Assembly: GCA_963667875.2 (NCBI GenBank)
Contig: CAXXGC010000006.1
Location: 558,001 to 622,000 of the forward strand
Source: JAEXOD01 sp963667875
GTDB taxonomy: Bacteria; Bacteroidota; Ignavibacteria; Ignavibacteriales; Melioribacteraceae
Reading direction: 5' to 3'
DNA length: 64,000 nucleotides
Positions 25,802-34,616 of the stretch are shown here, in pieces. The notes under the pieces are model-generated. The model had not been told where the DNA came from. It made no database searches and saw nothing but the letters and a program-made list of their open reading frames with translations. The translations under genes were made by a program, and so were the position numbers. Every line of letters begins with the position of its first letter. Positions within the stretch are counted from its first letter, which is position 1.

Positions 25802-28800
25802 TCATTTTAATAATAAAAGTTTTTTTGTTTCACTAAAAGAACCGGATTTAATTCGGTAAAAATAAGTTCCTGATGAAAGTTTGGAACCGTCAAAATTTAC
25901 TTCATAAAATCCTGCATTTTTGAACTCATTTATTAAAGTTGTTACTTCTGTTCCTAAAACATCAAAAATTTTAATTGTAACCATATTGGGGGAGGGGATA
26001 GAATATTTAATTGTTGTTGATGGATTAAACGGGTTTGGATAATTTTGTGCTAATTTAAATTCCGTTGGAATATTCTCAACTTTAATTTCAATTGAATCGC
26101 TATAGAAGAACCTACCATCATTATCAATTTGTTTTAACCTGTAAAAATATTTGCCGCTTATTGTAGTTTTATCAACAAAAGAATAACTTTTTGTGGAGTT
26201 GCTGCTTCCATGTCCTTCAATAAATCCAATTTTTCGCCAGTCGTCCATTAATTTATTATTATATATTGTTCTTTCTATATCAAAACCGTAATTATTAATT
26301 TCATTAGCGGTTTGCCAGTTTAGGGTTACATTACAACCTGAGACAATTGAACTGAATGAAGATAGTTCTACGGGTAATGGATTTAAGCCTTCAATAGCGC
26401 CCATAGTAGGATAATTTACAGATCTTGTGGTTTCAAGATAATCAAGTAAAATATTTAAACCTGATTGGCCTGTAAGTGTTGCCGCCGGTTTATAATCTAA
26501 TGCAGTCGTTCCGCCTGCATTAGCAAATAAAGGATTTGTATTCAAACTATTCGCATCCATTCCGGTAATTAAAGGCAACATTGTTACATCGGAACTATTG
26601 TAATATCCCAACATACCTCCTACGCCTGTTGCATAGTAGGTATTGTATCCAAGTGTTAAATTTGAATTTGAAGCATAATTAAAATACAAAGAATAATGCA
26701 ATTTTTGTCCGTCAACTGTTGAGCGGGCATTATAGAAAATGTTGTTTCTAAAATCCCTGATGTTCGTATTTGCATTGCTATAAAACGCATACGATTTTTT
26801 TATATTGTCAATTCCCAAACTTCCGCTCAAATAGATAGTATTGTAATAAATATTATAATTATTATTAGCAGCACCACTTTCATAAATTCCATATATAGTT
26901 GCTGTTGGGCTACCTCCAATATTTATAATGTTATTAGATAAAGTTGCAGCACCTGAACTTATTTTGATACCGTAAAGACTTGAATATGATGCAACATCAT
27001 TTGCCGATAAATTATATATAAAATTACCTGAAACGGTACTTGGAGTTGTTATATCTGCGGAAATGGCTATTCCCAAAACATTATTTTCAAATAAGCTGCT
27101 TGAGGAACTATTTATTAGATTGGCTATAATATTTCCGGTAATATCACAAAAACCGGGACTTGAATATATCCCATATATTCGTTGACTATTGCTTGTTGAA
27201 TTTGATGAACAGTTAATACTATTTGCGGAAGTTGTACTACCAATTATATTATTACGGCAGATAAAATTTCCGCTGCCGGATTTATTAATTCCTATAAAAT
27301 CTGTTGAATTTGTAGAAGAGCTGTTTCCTGCTGTTATAGAACCAATTTTATTATTTCGCACATCCACATTTCCGTTGACGGTGTTTATTCCTCTAAAGCC
27401 TCTACCACTTCCCCCATTTATCAGAATAATGGAGTTAGTTCCTGTTTCTTGACCAATAATGTTACCGGTAACTGTACCTATATTAACACTGCCCGTAGCT
27501 TCAATTGCAGTAAAATTTGCAAGGGAAGAGTTTGTCCATGAAAAATTTTTAATTACATTACTCTGAATATTACTTGGAGTGGATGTGCCCACAGCAATAC
27601 TAATTACTGCAAAGGTATTATTAAAGCCGGTTTTTGTCCATGCATTACCTTCACATAATGAATTTTTGCCTCCAATATAATTGTTGCTTATAGTAAAATT
27701 ATTACCGGCAGAGGCCCTAATACAAATAACAAAATAATTTGAATTGTCATATTCGGAAACAAAATCGGAGGTTTCGTAAAAACTATTTCCGGAAATTTCC
27801 CAATCAGTATTATATGTATTTAAATATATTCCATAATACGAAGAAACTGTATTAATACCACGATGGAAAAAATTGTAGATATTATTATTTTTAATAACAT
27901 TACCGCTGTTTTCTTTTCCCGAAGTACCCAACGAATATATTGTTTTATAAGGTCTATTTAAATCTGATGCATTAGTAATATCATTGTATTCAATGCTGTT
28001 ATTATCATTACCGGAGGTTTCGGTTGTTGTGCTAAATAATAACACCCCACCATTTGCATTAGTTGATGAACCTTTAATAGTACAATATTTAATTATATTG
28101 TTAGACGCATCATTTATAAAATTAAAGGTTGAACTCGAAATATCGGTACTAATGTTTGATATTGTCCATTCTTTTACAGAACCTGCTCCACTTTCCCTGC
28201 CATCAAAAGTAATTCTGTCGGCACCGTTTAATTGAATCAAGTTGCCATTACAATCCCCTGAGGTTACTCTACCTCCTGCCCCGCTTTTTACACGGATTGT
28301 TACTGCCCAATCCCCGCCGGAAGTAAATAATTGATTAAAAACAATTGGAAATGTTTCGCCTGTTGTTCCATCGTAATTGTTTGTCATTTCATAAATTACA
28401 TTACCTTGAAGTGTTGAAATATTCAATTCATTTGCAACATCTTTCAATTTCTCAAGTGTTGATCCGGTTCCCACGTCATAGGTCCCGGCAGCAATGTAAT
28501 TGGTTTTAATAAAACTTCTTAAATTAGCAGTTACGTCTGGATTTGAGGTATAATTTGGCGGATCTGACACGCTAAAACCGGGAAATTCTGCTGTCCATAT
28601 AGGATTAACCCAAATACCTATTCCTTCACCTTGTCCATCGCGGGCAGCAATATAAAAATTGTACGTTTTGCCCGCATCCAAAGGGAAAAGTGAAGTATCC
28701 CACGCATAAACACCATTCATTGAACCGCTTGGTTTTGAATCCGCATCAAGCCCGGTAAAAGCACCGCTGCTTGACGAAAGACGATACCACAATCTTACAA

Positions 28801-30451
28801 TGGCGTTAGTAAATGAGGTGCTATTATCGTTAATTGTACAAAAGATTTCAGGATTTATACCCGAAATTACGGATACATTTGAAATAACCGGGGCGGATTT
28901 ATCTACTTGAGTAACTGAGGTTTCGTAAGCTCCAATATTTGGACGGGTAACATCTCTTAATATACCATTTATGTCTGTTGTAATTTCGGGTATGGGAGTA
29001 CCGCTGTTGCGTGCAGGGGAGGAAATTAGAAGTGTTAAATCAGTCGAACTTGTAAATGCCGGGTCATAATTACAACTTCCGCCTTCATTGCCATCCGTTG
29101 GTGCAGTACCGGAAGTTGAAGCGGCAAATTGTTCTAAACTAATTCTATCAGCACCTCCACTAAAGCCTACAAAGTTATAAGCACTTGTAGGCGTGTATAA
29201 TACATTATTTGAAGATGTAACCGTACTGGATGAAGAATAAATGCAATATGCTTTAGCTGAACCTATTGGAGTAGAATAATTGGCAAATATATTATTTTTT
29301 ACATTTACATTTGAGCCATTATTGTAATATGGGGCAGAAGTCAAATTCGATTCCGCCAAAATTCTAACCGAGTTAAAGTAAATATTTGCATTTGCACTTG
29401 AACTTGAAGTATAAATGCCATATACATTGTTTGAAAGACTAACTCCGTTATTTAGGGAATAAATTGCATTGTTGAAAATATTAGTGGTTAATGTAAGTGT
29501 TAAATTAACGGCACTAATAGCATAAACTCTATACGAATTTGAAGTTGCTATATTAATTTTTAAATCGTGAACTTTACAGTTAGATATTGAAGGATTTCCC
29601 ATGCTATATAGTGCATAAATACCATAACAATGGTTGGCGGTTGAAGTTAAATTCCTAACTTCCGTATTAAAAATTTTAAAATTGTTTTGACGTGATAAAT
29701 ATATACCATAAACGGCACTAGCTCCTCCAATATCGTCTGAAGAAGAACCTCCTATGACACTCCAATTATCAGCCGAAGTACTCCCGATTTCACAATTTTC
29801 GTCTAAGTAAGTTGAGCTTCCACTTGCAAGACTAATACCACCAAACGAATTTTCAATAGTAATATTGTAATATTTATTATTGGAATTTGTACCTGCCAAA
29901 GAAGTAGGGGTTGTACCTCCGGCAGCTTGGCATATACCTTTTGAATTAGTGTTTGTCCTATCTAAAGTAATTTTTGAGTTTTTAATTGTATTAAATTGGG
30001 CACCATTAGTTGAACCTGAATTTTTAATATAAAAACCATATTCTAAAGCGGAACCACTTTCAACCATAATATCAATGCCATCAAAAGTAATATAGTCTCC
30101 TCCGCTAATTACTATACCTGCATCTGAAGTTCCGATTCCGCCGGTGGGTTTAATAACAGGGTTTGCACCATCTCCGTTTTTTTGGAAAACAACTTGTCTT
30201 GTGGCCGTTGCAGTTGTTATTGATATTGGCGGACAACTTTCAGTAAAGCTTAGATCGGCATCAACATAAAATATCACTCCTCCCGGACCAACACCTTGCG
30301 TATTTAAGTCAGTAATTGCAGCGGTAAATGTAGAATAATCACCCCCTGATGATTTAATGGTTCTTGTACCTGTTAGGTCTCCATAAATATTCCATGGAAG
30401 AAATAAACTTAATATAAAATATAAACAAAAAAATAAATTTGGGTTTTTCAT
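25802..30451 (-). CDS. Secreted parallel beta-helix protein with T9SS sorting domain
   Basis: 1549 residues with signal peptide MKNPNLFFCLYFILSLFLPWNIYG. Two repeat regions (about 30-520 and 640-1330) are rich in Asn and in short strands such as NNTIYxNxxxI, NIIGS and NNKIGS, the look of a right-handed parallel beta-helix. Between them is a segment resembling an Ig-like spacer (VISNVSVISGINPEIFCTIND). After an FN3-like module (PVELSSFSSIVSGCNVTLNWQTANEINNYGFDIER) comes a type IX sorting domain, LAQNYPNPFNPST to KLLLLK. It is probably surface-attached or released, possibly polysaccharide-binding; no catalytic residues are identifiable. The last 240 bases are almost identical to the end of the next gene. 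Confidence 0.85.
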   Translation of the reverse strand: MKNPNLFFCLYFILSLFLPWNIYGDLTGTRTIKSSGGDYSTFTAAITDLNTQGVGPGGVIFYVDADLSFTESCPPISITTATATRQVVFQKNGDGANPVIKPTGGIGTSDAGIVISGGDYITFDGIDIMVESGSALEYGFYIKNSGSTNGAQFNTIKNSKITLDRTNTNSKGICQAAGGTTPTSLAGTNSNNKYYNITIENSFGGISLASGSSTYLDENCEIGSTSADNWSVIGGSSSDDIGGASAVYGIYLSRQNNFKIFNTEVRNLTSTANHCYGIYALYSMGNPSISNCKVHDLKINIATSNSYRVYAISAVNLTLTLTTNIFNNAIYSLNNGVSLSNNVYGIYTSSSSANANIYFNSVRILAESNLTSAPYYNNGSNVNVKNNIFANYSTPIGSAKAYCIYSSSSTVTSSNNVLYTPTSAYNFVGFSGGADRISLEQFAASTSGTAPTDGNEGGSCNYDPAFTSSTDLTLLISSPARNSGTPIPEITTDINGILRDVTRPNIGAYETSVTQVDKSAPVISNVSVISGINPEIFCTINDNSTSFTNAIVRLWYRLSSSSGAFTGLDADSKPSGSMNGVYAWDTSLFPLDAGKTYNFYIAARDGQGEGIGIWVNPIWTAEFPGFSVSDPPNYTSNPDVTANLRSFIKTNYIAAGTYDVGTGSTLEKLKDVANELNISTLQGNVIYEMTNNYDGTTGETFPIVFNQLFTSGGDWAVTIRVKSGAGGRVTSGDCNGNLIQLNGADRITFDGRESGAGSVKEWTISNISTDISSSTFNFINDASNNIIKYCTIKGSSTNANGGVLLFSTTTETSGNDNNSIEYNDITNASDLNRPYKTIYSLGTSGKENSGNVIKNNNIYNFFHRGINTVSSYYGIYLNTYNTDWEISGNSFYETSDFVSEYDNSNYFVICIRASAGNNFTISNNYIGGKNSLCEGNAWTKTGFNNTFAVISIAVGTSTPSNIQSNVIKNFSWTNSSLANFTAIEATGSVNIGTVTGNIIGQETGTNSIILINGGSGRGFRGINTVNGNVDVRNNKIGSITAGNSSSTNSTDFIGINKSGSGNFICRNNIIGSTTSANSINCSSNSTSNSQRIYGIYSSPGFCDITGNIIANLINSSSSSLFENNVLGIAISADITTPSTVSGNFIYNLSANDVASYSSLYGIKISSGAATLSNNIINIGGSPTATIYGIYESGAANNNYNIYYNTIYLSGSLGIDNIKKSYAFYSNANTNIRDFRNNIFYNARSTVDGQKLHYSLYFNYASNSNLTLGYNTYYATGVGGMLGYYNSSDVTMLPLITGMDANSLNTNPLFANAGGTTALDYKPAATLTGQSGLNILLDYLETTRSVNYPTMGAIEGLNPLPVELSSFSSIVSGCNVTLNWQTANEINNYGFDIERTIYNNKLMDDWRKIGFIEGHGSSNSTKSYSFVDKTTISGKYFYRLKQIDNDGRFFYSDSIEIKVENIPTEFKLAQNYPNPFNPSTTIKYSIPSPNMVTIKIFDVLGTEVTTLINEFKNAGFYEVNFDGSKLSSGTYFYRIKSGSFSETKKLLLLK
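25808..26047 (-). repeat. Near-identical sorting-domain cassette, copy A
   Basis: 240 bases encoding the end of the sorting domain differ from 30851-31090 at about 16 positions when aligned by eye, with no gaps. The rest of the two genes is unrelated in DNA. Confidence 0.85.
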
Positions 30452-30800
30452 ATTTGCTTTCCAAAAAAAACAACTAAATAATGTATGCAGTTTTAATAAT
30501 TATTTTTTTTACTTTAGAAGCGGAAAAATAGTATTATTAAATAGCAATTATTTTATATTGCTCGCCTTTTGCAAAGATAAGGAGACGATATATTTTAACT
30601 AGTACCAAATGCCAAGTTTTACAAAATCGTCTATAAAAGTTGACTTTATGAACTAGTTAAGTTAAGGATTATATTTTGAAATGCAAAGGATTATTTTTGG
30701 GTAGCGTACTAGTTATCGGTTGCTTTTTTTAATAAAACAACTTACAACCAATCATTGGATTTTAATTTTCCGAACAAACTTCCAAAGGCGATAATCCATT
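30452..30800. other. Non-coding stretch between two secreted-protein genes
   Basis: A+T-rich, with no plausible frame or RNA gene. The only notable features are scattered short CTAGTT / AACTAG motifs (around 30600, 30650 and 30710). It must hold the promoter of the beta-helix gene, not identifiable by eye. Confidence 0.5.
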
Positions 30801-30830
30801 ATAAAATAAAGCCACGCATTAATGAGTGGT
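30801..30830 (-). terminator. Probable terminator of the propeller-protein gene
   Basis: CCAC (30812-30815) and GTGG (30826-30829) flank the inner palindrome CATTAATG; on the minus strand the hairpin is followed by a T-rich tail (CTTTATTTTAT). It lies just past the stop at 30845. Confidence 0.55.
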
Positions 30831-30844
30831 TTTGCAATTATTTT

Positions 30845-33307
30845 CTATTTTAACAATAAAAGTTTTTTTGTTTCACTAAAAGTACCTGATTTAATTCGGT
30901 AAAAATAAGTACCTGATGAAAGTTTGGAACCGTCAAAATTTACTTCATAAAATCCTGCATTTTTGAATTCATTTATTAATGTTGTTACTTCTGTTCCTAA
31001 AATATCAAAAATTTTAATTGTAACCATATTTGGGGAGGGGATTGAATATTTTATTGTTGTAATTGGATTAAACGGATTAGGATAGTTTTGTTGTAATTGA
31101 TACGACAAAACAATATTATTTACTTCAACATTTGAGGTTGCCACCAAATCTTTTTGTCCGTTAAAATCTATTTGGTACAGTTTATAGTTATAATTGCCTG
31201 CTGAAAGATTTTTATCTTCAACCGAATAAAATTGTTTTTCAGTTGTACTCCCATTTCCTTTAACAAAACTTATTAACAAATTATCTCTTAATAGTTCAAA
31301 TCCGTAATTATTTGTTTCGGTTATTGTTTCCCATTTAATATTAACATCATTATTTACACAAACGGTTGAAAAAGCATTTAATTCGACCGGAACACCACCC
31401 TCTTCGTATAATAAGGTTAAACTGCTTATATCATTAAGATCACGCATTTCCGAACTAAACCACTTAACACCATTATGATCAATTAGAATAGAAGATATAT
31501 GGTCGCGTGGGAAAGGAGCTGTCGTTGAATTATATAATGTCCAGTTTAATCCATCAAATTTTGCTACACCACCGCCAAATGTTGCGATCCATTTATTGCC
31601 ATTATTTTCAGCTTTTATTGCAGTAAGATTACCATTTGGTAAAGGTGAATTACCACCATTATATGTCGTCCAATTTATTCCGTCAAACTTAGTTAACCCG
31701 CCTCCCCACAAAGTACCAATCCATAATACCATATTTTCATCCATTGCAAGAGCAGAAATCCGATTTAATGGTAAACCTGAATTAGCCGTAGTATAGATAG
31801 TCCAGTTAACATCATCAAATTTAAATAAACCACAATTTACAGAACCAGCCCATTTAACATTATTTTGGTCAACAATTACTATTGCAATAAAATCATCCAT
31901 CATAGGTGTATTATAATGGTTATAAAGGATCCAGTTCAAACCATCAAATTTAACCAGACCATAAAAAGTTCCTATCCAAAGCACACTGTTTGTATCAAGA
32001 GCTAAAGAATATATATCATTAGCCGGTATATTTGAATTAATTGTATTATAAATAGTCCATGTTTCATCTTTTGAAGGAGTACCTGAAATTTTAACAATTC
32101 CGCCACCTATTGTTCCAATCCATTTATTATTATTTGCATCAACAACAATAGATGTAACATTGTTGCTTGGCAAACTTGAATTAAGAGTAGTATATACTGC
32201 ACCATTATTATAATTATCGTAAATCCCTGCAAATTTTATTAACCCTGCCGTTGTACCAAACCATTTAACTCCATTTTTATCTTCCGCGCTGCAATTAATA
32301 TACGACTGGGTCAAATTTGAATTATCAATATCTGGTCTGGATAAATTTATTTCGTCCCATCTTGTTAATCCGGTCTCAAATGTTCCAAACCATTTAACTC
32401 CATCCGGGGTTACAGCTACAGCGGTTAAGTTATCATTAACCAGTCCAACATTCGGACAAGCCAAATAAGTCCACTGAATTCCATCATAATCGTAAAGACC
32501 CTGTTTTGTTGCAACCCATATTTTATTTACCAATGGATCTATAGCTAAATCTGTAACAAAATGATTCATAAAAACATTTTGATTATTATAGATCGACCAA
32601 AATTGATCATCAAACCGGGCTAATCCTGATTTTGAACCAATCCATTTAATTCCATTAGATTCTATAAGACAATTAATATCATTATCCGGTAATCCGGAAT
32701 TTGAAGTATTATATAAAGTCCAAGTTGTATCAGCAAGTTTTACCAACCCGCCATTTCCAGATCTTACACCTATCCATTTTGTTCCATTAGCATCAATAGC
32801 AATATCGGAAATATCATTTTGCGGTAATCCAGAATTCCACTGATCATATTTAGTCCAATTTAAACCGTCAAATTTTGCCAGTCCCCATTGAGTGCCAATC
32901 CATTTATCACCATTAATATCAAAAGCAATACATGTAACATAGTTGTATGGCAAACCAGAGTTTGTTGAATTGTAAAGCATCCAAGTTTGATTGTCAAACT
33001 TAACCAAACCTCCGCCGGAAGGGCCGGAGAATGTAGCTGCACCAATCCATTTATTTCCGTTGTTATCAATTGCAAGTGCTGTAATTTTATTGGAAGGAAG
33101 CCCTGAATTTGCCATATTATAACAATGTTTTTCGCCTGATGTTCTATTAAATTTTACAAGCCCGCCGTCAGTTCCAATCCATAAAAAATCACCCTCATAC
33201 GCAATAACATTTATATTTTGTACATTAGTATAATTAACCCATTCAGGTATTTGTGAATAAACACAAGTAACCAGAAGAAAATACAATAATAAATAAAAAG
33301 TTTTCAT
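30845..33307 (-). CDS. Secreted two-component-regulator-type propeller protein with T9SS sorting domain
   Basis: 820 residues with signal peptide MKTFYLLLYFLLVTCVYS. About a dozen repeats of 45-60 residues follow, each with NSGLPxNxI, a D-x-NGxKWIGT strand and GLxKFDGxNWTxYN. These match the 'two-component regulator propeller' repeat seen in hybrid sensor kinases, but no kinase is attached; the repeats are exported instead. A short FN3-like stretch (VELNAFSTVCVNNDVNIKWETI) and a type IX sorting domain (LQQNYPNPFNPIT to KLLLLK) end the protein. It probably forms one or two extracellular beta-propellers with a binding role. A G-rich ribosome site precedes the ATG. Confidence 0.88.
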   Translation of the reverse strand: MKTFYLLLYFLLVTCVYSQIPEWVNYTNVQNINVIAYEGDFLWIGTDGGLVKFNRTSGEKHCYNMANSGLPSNKITALAIDNNGNKWIGAATFSGPSGGGLVKFDNQTWMLYNSTNSGLPYNYVTCIAFDINGDKWIGTQWGLAKFDGLNWTKYDQWNSGLPQNDISDIAIDANGTKWIGVRSGNGGLVKLADTTWTLYNTSNSGLPDNDINCLIESNGIKWIGSKSGLARFDDQFWSIYNNQNVFMNHFVTDLAIDPLVNKIWVATKQGLYDYDGIQWTYLACPNVGLVNDNLTAVAVTPDGVKWFGTFETGLTRWDEINLSRPDIDNSNLTQSYINCSAEDKNGVKWFGTTAGLIKFAGIYDNYNNGAVYTTLNSSLPSNNVTSIVVDANNNKWIGTIGGGIVKISGTPSKDETWTIYNTINSNIPANDIYSLALDTNSVLWIGTFYGLVKFDGLNWILYNHYNTPMMDDFIAIVIVDQNNVKWAGSVNCGLFKFDDVNWTIYTTANSGLPLNRISALAMDENMVLWIGTLWGGGLTKFDGINWTTYNGGNSPLPNGNLTAIKAENNGNKWIATFGGGVAKFDGLNWTLYNSTTAPFPRDHISSILIDHNGVKWFSSEMRDLNDISSLTLLYEEGGVPVELNAFSTVCVNNDVNIKWETITETNNYGFELLRDNLLISFVKGNGSTTEKQFYSVEDKNLSAGNYNYKLYQIDFNGQKDLVATSNVEVNNIVLSYQLQQNYPNPFNPITTIKYSIPSPNMVTIKIFDILGTEVTTLINEFKNAGFYEVNFDGSKLSSGTYFYRIKSGTFSETKKLLLLK
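30851..31090 (-). repeat. Near-identical sorting-domain cassette, copy B
   Basis: Partner of the cassette at 25808-26047, about 93 percent identical by eye. The protein segments differ at only a few residues. Confidence 0.85.
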
Positions 33308-33752
33308 AGTATATCCCCCTATTAATTTTGTTTAATATTTAACCGATTAAATTATTGCCTAACGTTTAATATTGTTTTAGCCTCCATTTTAGATTAAATT
33401 TTATAGGGATAGTTATACTTCAGTAATATTAATGAACAAAATTTTTATAAATTCAATTATTTTTAATTTACAATTAATAAACCTGCGTGTCAATGAGGAG
33501 AATAATAATAATTGGTTTATTTAGTATAATTTAAGATATGCTATTAACAATAAAAAATGATATATCTGTTAATTGTTTTCCAATTTTTCATTAAAAATTA
33601 AAAATTGAGAATTCAAAATTAATTTACTTGCCTCATCTGTGTTTTATCTTTTAATTAAAAATTGAGAATTTAGAATTAAGAATTAGAAATATTTTCTTTT
33701 TAATTTTTGTTAAACTTTGTAAATTGTAATATCTAAAAACAAAGAAGATTTT
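33308..33752. other. Non-coding gap with AATT-type simple repeats
   Basis: No gene. Two copies of a TTAAAAATTGAGAATT-type tract lie at about 33593-33615 and 33653-33690, similar to sequence at about 25350-25380. A CATCTGTGTTTTATC fragment between them belongs to the CAGATT/ATCTGTGT repeat family of the 25 kb gap. Confidence 0.6.
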
Positions 33753-34616
33753 ATGACAACTACCCCCTTTAAAAAATTAGGATTGGCACTTACTTTTTCG
33801 CCTTCCATGCAGTATAATTTGGAAACAAGTTTGCGTTTAAAACGGTTGTTTAACGCGGAATTATGTATTATTCATTCAGCCGAACATGCAAAAGAAGATA
33901 AAGAAAGGATGGAAAAAATTTTAATTGATTCCAAATGTGATCTAAATAAAATTAAAATTTTATCACAAAGCGGTGATCCCGTAAAAGTTATATTAAAAAT
34001 TGCAGAAGAAGAAGGGATTGATTTATTAATAGCCGGTGCCTTGGAAAAAGAAAATTTAGTAAAACATTATGTAGGTTCAGTTTCCCGCAAATTAATGAAT
34101 GAAGCAAAATGTTCTATATTAATATTAAAAAAGTCAAAATTTAAAGTTCACGATTTTGGCAAGTTTTGTATAGCTGTAAATTATTCAACCGAATGTGAAA
34201 AAGCTATAACCGCCGCATACAATTTTGCCGAATTAGAAAAAGCAGAAAATTTTTCATTGATACGTGATTTATGGATTCCTGGTTTATCACTTACAAATAT
34301 GGATACAGGTTCAACAAAAGATTCAGACGAAACTAAAAAAGAACTTGTAAATGACGAAACCGAAAAAATGAAGTTATTTGTTAAAGAATTAAACTTAAGT
34401 GGTGTTGTACCTATTAATATAGAATGTTTTTATGAAAACAATACATCTTGTGTTTCTAATTTTGTTAGAGGTTTTAACGCTGATATCTTAGTCCTTTCAA
34501 CACCTGTAAAAAAGACAAATATTTTTAACAGACTTGTTGTTGATGAATTTAAAAATATATACGATGATCTCCCTTCAAATTTATTAATAATTAGAAAAAA
34601 TAATGCTAACACTTAA
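33753..34616 (+). CDS. Tandem universal stress protein
   Basis: 287 residues made of two UspA-like domains (about 1-130 and 135-285). The first ends with an ATP-site-like pattern, AGALEKENLVKHYVGSVSRKL followed by CSILIL (G-x-x-x-x followed by G-S). The second is more divergent and ends DILVLSTPVKKTN...LLIIRK. Tandem Usp proteins usually act as nucleotide-binding regulators. The 3' end overlaps the antiporter start by 14 bases, so the two are translationally coupled. This suggests that the Usp modulates or senses the state of the transporter. No signal peptide is seen. Confidence 0.85.
   Translation: MTTTPFKKLGLALTFSPSMQYNLETSLRLKRLFNAELCIIHSAEHAKEDKERMEKILIDSKCDLNKIKILSQSGDPVKVILKIAEEEGIDLLIAGALEKENLVKHYVGSVSRKLMNEAKCSILILKKSKFKVHDFGKFCIAVNYSTECEKAITAAYNFAELEKAENFSLIRDLWIPGLSLTNMDTGSTKDSDETKKELVNDETEKMKLFVKELNLSGVVPINIECFYENNTSCVSNFVRGFNADILVLSTPVKKTNIFNRLVVDEFKNIYDDLPSNLLIIRKNNANT

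Noticed and set aside
33308..33752. Small RNA or riboswitch upstream of the universal stress protein
   Set aside because: Only AATT-type simple repeats are visible; no stable conserved fold or known aptamer pattern could be recognised.
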